From a bacterium (GTDB lineage: Bacteria; CAIJMQ01; JAADFP01), in contig JALUVB010000067.1 in NCBI GenBank assembly GCA_027021085.1, positions 1 through 10,988 of the forward strand: DNA of 10,988 bases, read 5' to 3'. Made by a program: the position numbers and the translations under genes. Positions 1 through 6,318 of this stretch are shown here, piece after piece. The notes under the pieces were generated by a model that did not search any database, was not told the origin of the DNA, and saw only the letters and a program-made list of their open reading frames with translations. The first letter of the stretch is position 1, and every line of letters begins with the position of its first letter.

Positions 1-814
1 CGCTTCTGAGCATCTCCACGACAAAAACATGTGCCTGGGGAGTGGTAGGTATACCAGACTCATCCACTGAAAGTTCCAGGTCAAAAGAGGCAAGGGTATC
101 TTTAAGATAATAATACGCCTCTCTCACAAACTCCAGCCCTTTCCAGTAAATGGAAGTTAATTCTTCCAGTATTTCCCGGTTAAAACTTACGTATGGGTAG
201 GCATTACTACTTTCCAGGTTCTTAGCCTTTTTCCGCCAGATTGCAGGGATATCCTCTGCCGGATTAAGAAAACCGGAGATATCCAGGGTAAACATGCTAA
301 ATCCTGCTTTTGCCGCTTCCTTCACTTCCTCCATATCCTTAACGTGGTCAGCATCAGCTCCCCATTCCCCTCGGTAACCGCTTTCCAGGCAGCCCCAACA
401 AGCTGCCTCAATAACTTGCTCCAGGCTTCTCCCCGTCCTCTCCAATTCTCTTCCCGACTGCTGGGCAAGAAACGGGAAAAGGGAGTAGCCAGAAAAGGAA
501 GAGATATGGGCAGCAGTAGTTATCCCCAGACGGTCACCAAAGCCAAAGGAAGCCCTATTTCCACAGGGACTGGGAGTAAGGAAAACACATTCCTCCTGCA
601 GGATTTTCAATAGAGAGGAATCCAGGGGGAAAATGTACCACTCCCCCACCCTCTGGCTCTTCAGGGGAAAGAGAGGTTTCTCCATGAAGAGATACTTTCT
701 CCCCTCTTTACCCACCACCAGGGAAAAAGCATCCTTGATTTTACCGTACGAAGAGGGATAAACCTTAAATCCTGCTCTCTCTGCAAAACTCTTAACTTTT
801 CCCTTGTTTTCCAT
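1..814 (-). CDS. Tagaturonate epimerase-like protein (UxaE family), C-terminus beyond window
   Basis: The 5' 271 codons of a gene continue past the left edge. UxaE-family enzymes interconvert D-tagaturonate and D-fructuronate in hexuronate catabolism. The visible part carries what I recognise as family hallmarks: PSPCGNRASFGFGDRLG at residues 81-97, GADADHVKD at 152-160 followed by GFSMFTLDIS at 171-180, and LSVDESGIPTTPQAH at 248-262. The start at 814 has GGAGGA about 7 nt upstream. It lies inside the end of hisI (23-nt overlap), so translation is probably coupled to hisI. No other uronate catabolism gene is visible here, so the exact substrate is inferred from family membership; a related sugar-acid epimerase is possible. 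The family assignment rests on remembered motifs, not on a search. Confidence 0.72.
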   Translation of the reverse strand, partial: MENKGKVKSFAERAGFKVYPSSYGKIKDAFSLVVGKEGRKYLFMEKPLFPLKSQRVGEWYIFPLDSSLLKILQEECVFLTPSPCGNRASFGFGDRLGITTAAHISSFSGYSLFPFLAQQSGRELERTGRSLEQVIEAACWGCLESGYRGEWGADADHVKDMEEVKEAAKAGFSMFTLDISGFLNPAEDIPAIWRKKAKNLESSNAYPYVSFNREILEELTSIYWKGLEFVREAYYYLKDTLASFDLELSVDESGIPTTPQAHVFVVEMLRS

Positions 815-1199
815 ATACTTCCTCCGGATTAAATATTCTTTCCCCCTTTATCTTCCAACCACCCTCCTCATTCTTGCGGTAAAAGCAGGAGTAATAACCG
901 GTATGGCAAACCCCTGAAACAGGTGTACTCTTTACCAGGAGCGCATCTCCATCACAATCAATCCACAATTCCTTTAAATATATAAAGTTACCCGATGTTT
1001 CTCCTTTTAACCAGAGCTTACCGCGTGAACGAGACCAGAAATGCACTTTCCCGGTTTCTAATGTCTTCCTGACCGCCTCCTGGTTCATGTAGGCTAACAT
1101 CAATACTTCTCCCGTGTCATTATCCTGCACGATAGCAGGGACCAAACCCTTTCCGTCAAACTTAATAGCCGATAGTATTTCCTTCACTCCTTTTTCCAT
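792..1199 (-). CDS. hisI: Phosphoribosyl-AMP cyclohydrolase (monofunctional HisI)
   Basis: HisI opens the purine ring of phosphoribosyl-AMP, the third step of histidine biosynthesis, in the cytoplasm. The 135-residue product carries the diagnostic family blocks: LWLKGETSGN at 62-71, the metal-binding DCDGDALL at 81-88, and SGVCHTGYYSCF at 95-106. The cysteines at 82, 98 and 105 fit the zinc site, and the aspartates at 81, 83 and 85 fit the magnesium site. There is no HisE (pyrophosphohydrolase) extension, so this is the short monofunctional form. The start at 1199 has GGAGG about 6 nt upstream and overlaps the end of the VWA gene by 16 nt. The end overlaps the UxaE-like gene by 23 nt. No other his gene is in the window, so this is a detached member of the pathway inside an unrelated operon. 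Confidence 0.95.
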   Translation of the reverse strand: MEKGVKEILSAIKFDGKGLVPAIVQDNDTGEVLMLAYMNQEAVRKTLETGKVHFWSRSRGKLWLKGETSGNFIYLKELWIDCDGDALLVKSTPVSGVCHTGYYSCFYRKNEEGGWKIKGERIFNPEEVYGKQGKS

Positions 1200-2794
1200 A
1201 ACTCCTCCAGGTAAGGTAAACGAATTCCGTATTTTTCCATTAGGGCAGCAATTTCTCCCGCATAATCCCTTCTACCCTGGATTATCATTTTTACCAACAA
1301 ATCATGTATGCGGAATCGCGCCCAGGTTTCCCCCAGGTTCCTGTCCGCTTTTCCCGGTGAGGCGAGAGAATAACGGTAAACCACCTCTTTTTTCCCTTTA
1401 CCAGTTTTCCCTCTCAGGCGAAACACAATCTCTTTAGCCCCCGGATCAACCCTTCCCAGCAGAATTAACCTGCCTTTTCGGTATAAATTGGGAGGATACA
1501 CGGGGTAAATTTCGCTTGCTCCGGAAAATCTATAGGTAATATCCGTAAGCACAGGGGTCTTATACATATTAAAAAAAGCCGGGAAGTCCTGCACAAACCT
1601 ATTCTCATAGGAGCGATAAAAAGAAGTTCCCCTCAAGCGATTGGCCATAAGGTCAAGTATCCAGAGATTAACTCTCTGCCCTACTCCGAAGGTAAATAGA
1701 GAAACATTACTGGCCTCCCCATTTATGCGGGAGAGCAACTCTCTGGTGCTTGTTATCCCCACGGTTGGCCGTCCGTCCGTAAAAAGAAATATTTCTCTTA
1801 CTCTATTTTTGCTGGAGTAAAGATAGGGACTGAGGGCATGGTATATGTCTGTTTCCCCCTGCGGGGAAAAATCCCTGAGAAAATTCTCTGCTTCCTTTAT
1901 TCTTTTCCGCGTAGCAGGAAGGGAATTCTGGCTAAAAGGGAAACTCCTTTCCCTGAAAACTACCACATTAAAAGTATCCCGTGGATTCAGAAGCGAAAGA
2001 GCCGATTTAACTGCCTTCACAAAAGCAGCCCATTTCTCCTCCGAGATACTCTTGGAAGCATCCAGCAAAAAAACAACTTCCCGCGGCAACGGAGTAACTT
2101 TTACCCCGGGCTTCAAACTCACCTCAAGTTTCCAGTATCCCCTTTCTCCGGGAGGAAACCAGGTAAAGAACTTGATATTCAGCAGGTTATCCCAGAAAGC
2201 ATAGGGAGAAACTTTTTCCCCAGGCAAAGCAAGAGAAGGTGGAGAAAGAGTGGAAGGAGAGGGAAGCGAGGCAATTGGTTCCCTTTCTCCTTCCTTCCAG
2301 GTTACTCCTTCCTTTACCTTTTCCGGCGGAATAAATTTTTTGCCTTTTTTTTGCCGGGATAGCTGGATACCCACATCCGAAAAAGGAGTTGTCCCTTTCT
2401 CCTGCAATACGTATCTCCTGGGTTTCAGGGTTATTTTCTCCTTTAACAAATTAGAAGAAAGCGAAATCACTTCCTGCGAAAACTTCTTTTCCGGAGGCGG
2501 CAGAATTTCACTCATGGGAGTTTGAGGTTCCGGCACAGCAAGCTGCTCCTTTTTCCTCCAACCCCGTGCCTGGAAATAGACTTCTATCCCTTTATCAAGC
2601 GGAATAAACCTCTCTTCTTTACTGCGGGAGAGAAAAGCAGGGGGAGAGGTAAGCCTGACCTGAACCGCTTTCTCCGCCAGGCTTCTCAATTCTTCCCGTC
2701 CGCCCACTGCTATACGGGGAGAATAAACCAGAAACAGCAGGTGGAATAAAAGGGAGAGAGAAAACGCAAGGAGGCCTATTCTTTTGAACTCCAT
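1184..2794 (-). CDS. Membrane-anchored von Willebrand factor A domain protein with TonB-like N-terminus
   Basis: A 536-residue protein of unknown partner. Residues 7-24 form one hydrophobic segment, preceded by a short basic stretch (MEFKR), so it is probably anchored in the inner membrane with the bulk outside the cytoplasm. The segment contains SLLFH (S14, H18), the SxxxH spacing of TonB-type energy transducers. A proline- and lysine-rich linker follows (about 50-195). A VWA domain spans about 237-415 and its MIDAS metal site looks complete: DASKS at 245-249, T315 in GETDI, and D340 in FTDGRPT. The C-terminal part (about 415-536) is probably beta-rich and resembles the tail of VIT/VWA proteins (ALMEKYGIRLPY). 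The start has no close Shine-Dalgarno; the nearest purine run, GGGGAG, lies about 19 nt upstream. It heads the unit with hisI and the UxaE-like gene. Function unknown; a metal-dependent adhesion or assembly role is inferred. Confidence 0.82.
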   Translation of the reverse strand: MEFKRIGLLAFSLSLLFHLLFLVYSPRIAVGGREELRSLAEKAVQVRLTSPPAFLSRSKEERFIPLDKGIEVYFQARGWRKKEQLAVPEPQTPMSEILPPPEKKFSQEVISLSSNLLKEKITLKPRRYVLQEKGTTPFSDVGIQLSRQKKGKKFIPPEKVKEGVTWKEGEREPIASLPSPSTLSPPSLALPGEKVSPYAFWDNLLNIKFFTWFPPGERGYWKLEVSLKPGVKVTPLPREVVFLLDASKSISEEKWAAFVKAVKSALSLLNPRDTFNVVVFRERSFPFSQNSLPATRKRIKEAENFLRDFSPQGETDIYHALSPYLYSSKNRVREIFLFTDGRPTVGITSTRELLSRINGEASNVSLFTFGVGQRVNLWILDLMANRLRGTSFYRSYENRFVQDFPAFFNMYKTPVLTDITYRFSGASEIYPVYPPNLYRKGRLILLGRVDPGAKEIVFRLRGKTGKGKKEVVYRYSLASPGKADRNLGETWARFRIHDLLVKMIIQGRRDYAGEIAALMEKYGIRLPYLEELWKKE

Positions 2795-2884
2795 ACGTTT
2801 ATTGTATAATAACTCCCCGTGTAAGTGAAGGAGAATATCGCCTGCTTGTAAAAGGGGAAGGGAAGCAGAATCATTGAATACCTT

Positions 2885-3886
2885 CTATTCCTCTTCCACC
2901 ATAGAATCGTAGAATTTAACGATGTTTTTCCTGTCCTCTTCTGCGATGAACTGCATTGCAGCCCTGGGATGCTGATTGAGCTGTCCGGTAATCATGTAGG
3001 GAATATCAAAACCCCAGCGAAGCTTCTCTCTCAACGGCTCAATATGCTCCTGAATACACTCAAGTATCGGCCTGATTCGAAACTTTGGATTATGAAGAAA
3101 CCCCATTAAGAGCTCTATGGGACAATTTCCCGCACCTCTACCCAGGCCAGCCAGACTTGCATCCAGCCGATTCGCGCCCAGAATAAGAGCTTCAATAGTA
3201 TTGGCATAGGCAAGCTGCTGGTTATTATGCGTATGAATTCCCACTTCTTTCCCTGCAGGCTTTGCATAAGAGAGGTATTTACGTATCAAAGCCTGGATTT
3301 GTTCACTGTAAAGCGCACCCCAGCTATCCACCAGGTAGATGACATCCACCGGAGTCTTAACCAGCACTTCCAGTGCTTCCTCTATCTCACGCTCCGGGAC
3401 AGCAGAGATAGCCATAATATTAATCGTAGTCTCATATCCCTTATCATGCGCATCCTTGACCATATCAATAGCCTTGGGTATCTGGTGAATATAGGTGGCA
3501 ACCCGGATTGTATCCAGAACACTCTGGTCGTAGGGTAAAATATCCTCGTGATAATCAGTACGCTCTGCATCCGCCATAACCGACAACTTGAGAGAAGTAT
3601 CATTATCTCCTACCACTCGCCGGATATCGTCTTCATCGCAGTACTTCCAGGCTCCATACTGGGAAGGAGCAAAAATTTTCTTTGATGCCTTATACCCGAT
3701 TTCCATGTAATCAACTCCGCCCTCCACACAAGCCTGGTACACTGCCTTCACTATACTCTCGTCAAACTTATGGTTATTCATAAGTCCCCCATCCCGTATA
3801 GTGCAATCTATAACCTTTATTTCAGGTCTATAGGTTACCCATGTACTTCCAGTTGCCCCATTTATCACCACGTTATTTCTTGACAT
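2885..3886 (-). CDS. DRE-TIM metallolyase superfamily aldolase (4-hydroxy-2-oxovalerate aldolase-like)
   Basis: A 333-residue TIM-barrel enzyme of the HMG-CoA lyase/isopropylmalate synthase/4-hydroxy-2-oxovalerate aldolase group, which makes or breaks carbon-carbon bonds next to a keto acid using a divalent metal. The metal-site start is IDCTIRDGG at 26-34 (D27, R31, D32). The barrel's HTHNN motif is at 218-222 (H218, H220). A glycine-rich loop with the sequence LAGLGRGAGNCPIELL lies at 245-260. The tail after about residue 290 (WGFDIPYMITGQLNQHPRAAM) lacks the acylating-dehydrogenase context of true MhpE/DmpG enzymes, and no aldehyde dehydrogenase partner is present. The substrate is therefore unknown. 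The start at 3886 has GGGAGG about 8 nt upstream, and the gene has its own strong promoter at 3953-3981. It lies 90 nt ahead of the VWA gene, from which it may be transcribed separately or by read-through. Confidence 0.85.
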   Translation of the reverse strand: MSRNNVVINGATGSTWVTYRPEIKVIDCTIRDGGLMNNHKFDESIVKAVYQACVEGGVDYMEIGYKASKKIFAPSQYGAWKYCDEDDIRRVVGDNDTSLKLSVMADAERTDYHEDILPYDQSVLDTIRVATYIHQIPKAIDMVKDAHDKGYETTINIMAISAVPEREIEEALEVLVKTPVDVIYLVDSWGALYSEQIQALIRKYLSYAKPAGKEVGIHTHNNQQLAYANTIEALILGANRLDASLAGLGRGAGNCPIELLMGFLHNPKFRIRPILECIQEHIEPLREKLRWGFDIPYMITGQLNQHPRAAMQFIAEEDRKNIVKFYDSMVEEE

Positions 3887-3952
3887 GTTTCTTTCCTCCC
3901 TGCAAACTTTATTTTCCTAATAAACACCTATGCTCACGCATATTCAGGAATG

Positions 3953-3981
3953 AGTATACTGTCCACAGCGCCTGGTGTCAA
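3953..3981 (-). promoter_or_regulatory. Sigma-70 type promoter for the aldolase gene
   Basis: Read on the minus strand, a perfect -35 box TTGACA (3976-3981) is followed by a 17-bp spacer and the -10 box TATACT (3953-3958). Transcription should start near 3946, giving a leader of about 60 nt before the aldolase start codon at 3886. I saw no operator palindrome over it. Confidence 0.8.
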
Positions 3982-4002
3982 GGAATTCAAGCTGTATTCC
4001 TA

Positions 4003-4284
4003 CTAATCTGTAAGTAAAGAGGATACTTCTTCCGCCCCTGCCCCCGAAATAAGAAAAACCTTATTTTGTGACTTATCTCCGCGCACAAGATGTATCTGGC
4101 TCTTACGCAGGCCGAGTTTCTTTGACAAAAGTTCTATACAGGCCTTATTTGCCCTCCCCTTCTCAGGCGGAGCCTTAACCCGTATCCTGAGTATTTTACC
4201 TTCCCTTTTTACTTCCTCCTTTTTGCTTCTGGGCTGCACCCTCACTTCCAGAATTAACCCTTCCTCTGTTTCCCTTATACACAT
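4003..4284 (-). CDS. DUF167 (YggU) family protein
   Basis: A 93-residue small basic protein of the conserved DUF167/YggU family. Its cellular role is not established. The family signature VKAPPEKGRANKA sits at 36-48, and KSQNKVFLI at 71-79 matches the usual second block that follows GD/GxxS. The length is normal for the family. The N-terminus (about 1-35) is a beta-strand-rich lead-in with the typical VQPRSKKEEV. The start at 4284 has GAGGG just 3 nt ahead, a close but usable spacing. The gene diverges from the Fur-family gene and ends 22 nt before the aldolase promoter, so it is probably a separate short transcript. No clear promoter of its own was found. It is not functionally linked to its neighbours by anything I can see. 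Confidence 0.88.
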   Translation of the reverse strand: MCIRETEEGLILEVRVQPRSKKEEVKREGKILRIRVKAPPEKGRANKACIELLSKKLGLRKSQIHLVRGDKSQNKVFLISGAGAEEVSSLLTD

Positions 4285-4305
4285 GCCCTCATTTTACCAC
4301 ACTCT

Positions 4306-4330
4306 AAAAAAGGGGACAGTCCCCTTTTTT
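4306..4330. repeat. Perfect 25-nt palindrome with A- and T-runs
   Basis: AAAAAAGGGGAC, a single A, then GTCCCCTTTTTT: a perfect odd palindrome. As RNA, either strand would give an 11-12 bp hairpin ending in a U-run, like a bidirectional intrinsic terminator. It lies between two divergently transcribed genes, where neither needs a terminator at its 5' end. A dispersed REP-like element, or a block to read-through from outside, are both possible. Confidence 0.75.
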
Positions 4331-4338
4331 CCGACCCC

Positions 4339-4366
4339 TTGACAAATAGGTTAAATGTTATATAAT
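4339..4366 (+). promoter_or_regulatory. Sigma-70 type promoter for the Fur-family gene and downstream operon
   Basis: A perfect -35 TTGACA (4339-4344) and a perfect -10 TATAAT (4361-4366) are separated by 16 bp. Transcription should begin near 4373, inside the Fur-box palindrome. No other convincing promoter was found on the plus strand further right, so this one may serve the whole right-hand gene set. Confidence 0.82.
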
Positions 4367-4385
4367 AATAACGATAATCATTATC
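4367..4385 (+). promoter_or_regulatory. Fur box overlapping the transcription start
   Basis: Bases 4373-4385 are a perfect 6-1-6 inverted repeat, GATAAT-C-ATTATC. The 19 bases from 4367 match the classical 19-base Fur consensus at 17 positions (mismatches at 4367 and 4372). The site lies directly on the expected transcription start, which fits repression by an iron-loaded Fur dimer. The adjacent gene encodes a Fur-family protein, so autoregulation is likely. Confidence 0.78.
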
Positions 4386-4408
4386 AGTAAGAGGAGGGAA
4401 GTTTAAAA

Positions 4409-4897
4409 ATGCAAGGACCGATCTGGTTAGAAGGAGGTTTATTCAGGAAACAGGGGCTAAGGTTTACCCTGCCCCGCCGGGTAATTCTGGATACCCTGTG
4501 CAAAACAAAAGGACATCTTTCAGCGGAAGACATATACCTCAGGATACACGATTCCTATCCACAAATAGGATTAGCCACGGTTTATAGAACACTGGAACTC
4601 TTGAGTAAAATGGGATTGATTTGTAAATTTGATTTTGGCGACGGATGCTCACGTTACGAACTGGCCAGAGCAAGGGACGAAGAACACCACCACCATCTCG
4701 TTTGCATCAAGTGCGGCAAGATAACTGACTATTCGGACTTTGTAGAAGAAGAAACCCGGCTGATAAGGGAGATAGAGAAAGCACTTTCCCGAAAATACGA
4801 TTTTCAAATAAATTCCCATCAGCTTCACTTCTACGGAGTATGTAAGGACTGCCAGCAGGGAAATAATTCCCACAGGGCAAAACAGGAAAGGAGGTGA
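4409..4897 (+). CDS. Fur-family metal-responsive transcriptional regulator
   Basis: A 162-residue cytoplasmic regulator. Winged-helix DNA-binding domain at about 12-88, with the recognition helix GLATVYRTLELL at 54-65. The dimerisation and metal-binding half follows. HHHH at 93-96 leads into C99-x2-C102, and C145-x2-C148 completes a structural zinc site. H137 and H140 in SHQLHFYG fit the sensing sites. E114 lies 12 residues after C102, the same spacing as E108 from C96 in E. coli Fur; this favours Fur over PerR. The start at 4409 has AGGAGG at 4393-4398. Promoter and Fur box immediately upstream point to autoregulation. It is the first gene of the co-directional run, and its stop codon lies inside the ribosome binding site of the next gene. 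Iron as the effector is inferred; Zur or PerR function is not excluded. Confidence 0.92.
   Translation: MQGPIWLEGGLFRKQGLRFTLPRRVILDTLCKTKGHLSAEDIYLRIHDSYPQIGLATVYRTLELLSKMGLICKFDFGDGCSRYELARARDEEHHHHLVCIKCGKITDYSDFVEEETRLIREIEKALSRKYDFQINSHQLHFYGVCKDCQQGNNSHRAKQERR
4888..4897 (+). promoter_or_regulatory. Full-length Shine-Dalgarno deciding the start of the first DUF5320 gene
   Basis: AAGGAGGTGA fully matches the complement of the 16S rRNA 3' end and lies 5 nt before ATG 4903. The upstream in-frame GTG at 4894 is part of this site, so 4903 is the real start. The Fur stop codon (4895-4897) is embedded in it, allowing coupled translation. Confidence 0.8.
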
Positions 4898-4902
4898 GAA
4901 TA

Positions 4903-5190
4903 ATGCCAAGAGGAGATGGAACAGGACCAATGGGATTAGGGCCTATGACAGGAAGGGCCGCAGGATTCTGTGCAGGGTACCCTGTGCCAGGATTCATGAA
5001 CCCTGCAGGAGGCAGACTCGGACTTGGCCTGGGTTGGGGTAGAGGTTTCAGGAGGAGGAGTTTTTGCTGGTTTGGAAAAGGTTGGGGCATGTATCCACAG
5101 GCCGGGTACGCTGCTCCCCACCTTCCCTATAGTTCCCCCTATCCATACAGGGCATATGGAATACCCTATGGATGGTTGGGATACTGGTAA
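4903..5190 (+). CDS. Small Gly/Tyr/Pro-rich protein, DUF5320 family
   Basis: A 95-residue protein opening with MPRGDGTGPMGLGPMTGR (1-18), the hallmark I know from DUF5320 proteins of anaerobic bacteria and archaea, followed by AAGFCAG. The rest is low complexity: glycine- and arginine-rich in the middle, tyrosine- and proline-rich from about 65 onwards. It has two cysteines, C22 and one in RRSFCW. There is no membrane segment or signal peptide. It lacks the C-terminal coiled coil that many family members carry; that element is on the next gene. DUF5320 genes often sit next to NifX-like and MinD/Mrp-type genes, as here. The function is not known; a carrier or scaffold role in metal-cluster handling would be a guess. 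Confidence 0.8.
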   Translation: MPRGDGTGPMGLGPMTGRAAGFCAGYPVPGFMNPAGGRLGLGLGWGRGFRRRSFCWFGKGWGMYPQAGYAAPHLPYSSPYPYRAYGIPYGWLGYW

Positions 5191-5216
5191 AGTTAAAATG
5201 AAAGGAGGTAAGTAAA

Positions 5217-5564
5217 ATGGGCGGCTATGGACACAGGAACATGTATTATTTAACAGGTCTTCCGGGATGGATGAGGTTTGGTTTTTCGCCAGGATGGATA
5301 GGAAGAAGCCCTACTGGTCTGGGGCCTGCCGCACAGTATCTTATGTACGGAACCTGGCCTACTCCCCAAATGCAAACATATTGGCAGGCTTTCCAGACGG
5401 GACAAGCCCCTTATCCGTCTTATGGTGTTCCAGGAGGAGCACCGCCAACCATGCAAATGGGTCCAGAACAGGAACTTTCCTCTCTGAAACAGCAAGCGGA
5501 ATTCCTGGAGGAACAATTGGAAAGCATAAGAAAAAGAATTGAGGAACTGGAGGAGAAAAAATGA
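5217..5564 (+). CDS. Small protein with C-terminal coiled coil, DUF5320-like
   Basis: A 115-residue protein. The N-terminal part has NMYYLTGLPGWMRFGFSPGW at 8-27, a block I associate with small proteins encoded next to DUF5320 and NifX-like genes. The middle (about 28-80) is rich in Pro, Gly, Gln and Tyr. Residues about 84-115 form a charged heptad-like helix (ELSSLKQQAEFLEEQL then ESIRKRIEELEEKK), so a coiled coil and oligomerisation are likely. There are no cysteines. The start at 5217 has AAAGGAGGT about 7 nt upstream and lies 26 nt after the previous gene. The stop overlaps the start of the NifX-like gene by 4 nt (ATGA), so their production is coupled. Together with the previous gene it looks like one DUF5320-type protein divided over two ORFs. 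Function unknown. Confidence 0.78.
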   Translation: MGGYGHRNMYYLTGLPGWMRFGFSPGWIGRSPTGLGPAAQYLMYGTWPTPQMQTYWQAFQTGQAPYPSYGVPGGAPPTMQMGPEQELSSLKQQAEFLEEQLESIRKRIEELEEKK

Positions 5565-6109
5565 AGATTGCAGTTACCGCACAGGGACCTACTCTCGATT
5601 CCCTGGTGGACCCTCGCTTTGGTAGAGCACCTTATTACATCCTGGTGGATACAGAAACCATGCAGTTTGAATCGCTTGAGAATCCCTATGTTCAGGCTTT
5701 AAGCGGGGCAGGGATTCAGGCAGCACAATTGGTAGTAAATAAAGGGGCAGAAGCAGTTCTCACCGGAAGTTGTGGCCCCAATTCTTTCCAGGTACTCCAA
5801 AGTGCCGGGGTAAAAGTTCTCGTAGGAGTGGTAGGCAAAGTCAAAGAAGCAGTGGAGAGATTTAAGAAGGGTGAGTTACAACCTGCTTATCAGCCCAATG
5901 TTTCCTCTCATTTTGGCAGGGGAGGAGGATTCGGGGCTGGTATGGGTATGGGAAGAGGAGGAGGAAGAGGCAGAATGGGAGGAAGCGGTTTGGGGCCAGG
6001 AGGCTACTGTGTTTGCCCAAAATGTGGAACTCGTGTTCCTCACCAGAGCGGAACTCCCTGTTACAATACCTCCTGCCCAAAATGTGGTTCTCCTATGAAT
6101 AGAGAGTAA
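5561..6109 (+). CDS. NifX/NifB-like (dinitrogenase iron-molybdenum cofactor family) protein with C-terminal zinc ribbon
   Basis: A 182-residue protein. Residues 1-105 are a full NifX/NifB-C type domain: MKIAVTAQG, then DPRFGRAPYYILVD (17-30), AAQLVVNKGAEAVLTGSCGP (54-73), and a C-terminal helix. In nitrogen fixers such domains bind or carry iron-sulfur and iron-molybdenum cluster precursors; stand-alone copies in anaerobes are mostly uncharacterised. A glycine-, arginine- and methionine-rich linker (119-148) follows. It ends in a cysteine cluster: C150, C152-x2-C155, C167 and C172-x2-C175, which fits a zinc ribbon or rubredoxin-like metal site. No nitrogenase gene is near, so a role in nitrogen fixation is unlikely. 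The start overlaps the previous stop by 4 nt (ATGA). This is the most complete of the three NifX-like domains here. Confidence 0.9.
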   Translation: MKIAVTAQGPTLDSLVDPRFGRAPYYILVDTETMQFESLENPYVQALSGAGIQAAQLVVNKGAEAVLTGSCGPNSFQVLQSAGVKVLVGVVGKVKEAVERFKKGELQPAYQPNVSSHFGRGGGFGAGMGMGRGGGRGRMGGSGLGPGGYCVCPKCGTRVPHQSGTPCYNTSCPKCGSPMNRE

Positions 6110-6138
6110 GAGAGCCAATTTTAAGAAAGGAAAAATAA

Positions 6139-6318
6139 ATGGGAAGGATTTATTTTCCTCAATTTAAAAAGGGTCAGGAAGGAATACCCTTAAAGAAAGG
6201 GGAAACTATCCTTGCACATGCAAGAGAGCTGGGCATTGCTATTTCACCAGAATGCGGAGGAAGAGGAAAATGTGGAAAGTGCATGGTAAGAGTAGAAAGT
6301 TTATTACGGAGGAATTAA
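6139..6318 (+). CDS. Truncated [2Fe-2S] ferredoxin-like protein (possible gene remnant)
   Basis: A 59-residue ORF: MGRIYFPQF... with GETILAHARELGI (21-33) and PECGGRGKCGKC (37-48). The cysteines C39-x5-C45-x2-C48 are the first three ligands of the plant-type [2Fe-2S] motif. The version resembles the N-terminal ferredoxin domain of corrinoid-activating ATPases (RACE/ASKHA, DUF4445 proteins). The fourth cysteine, expected some 30 residues later, is missing: the ORF stops at VRVESLLRRN. Its stop codon directly abuts the OsmC start, and its last codons contain the OsmC ribosome binding site (ACGGAGG). There is no room for a frameshifted continuation. It may be the stub of a deleted longer gene, or a short protein that gets its last ligand from a partner. 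A weak AAGG lies upstream of ATG 6139. Confidence 0.62.
   Translation: MGRIYFPQFKKGQEGIPLKKGETILAHARELGIAISPECGGRGKCGKCMVRVESLLRRN

Noticed and set aside
344-613. Open reading frame on the plus strand
   Set aside because: It lies opposite the UxaE-like gene, whose minus-strand translation has clear family motifs. The plus product is serine-rich with no recognisable domain.
1838-2362. Long open frame on the plus strand (174 codons)
   Set aside because: It is antisense to the VWA gene and has no domain. The minus-strand protein has a full MIDAS motif, so this is a shadow.
2795-2884. Terminator or promoter between the aldolase and VWA genes
   Set aside because: CTGCTT/AAGCAG (2842-2868) forms only a 6-bp stem with a 15-nt loop and no U-run. 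A TATACA-like -10 near the VWA start has only a weak -35 (TTCACT) at a 15-bp spacing.
4894-4902. Upstream GTG start for the first DUF5320 gene
   Set aside because: The GTG lies within the Shine-Dalgarno sequence itself, and family proteins begin with MPRGDGTG, encoded from 4903.
6250-6318. Frameshift in a longer ferredoxin gene
   Set aside because: The OsmC gene starts directly after the stop, so no continuation in another frame can exist. Truncation by deletion is the better explanation.
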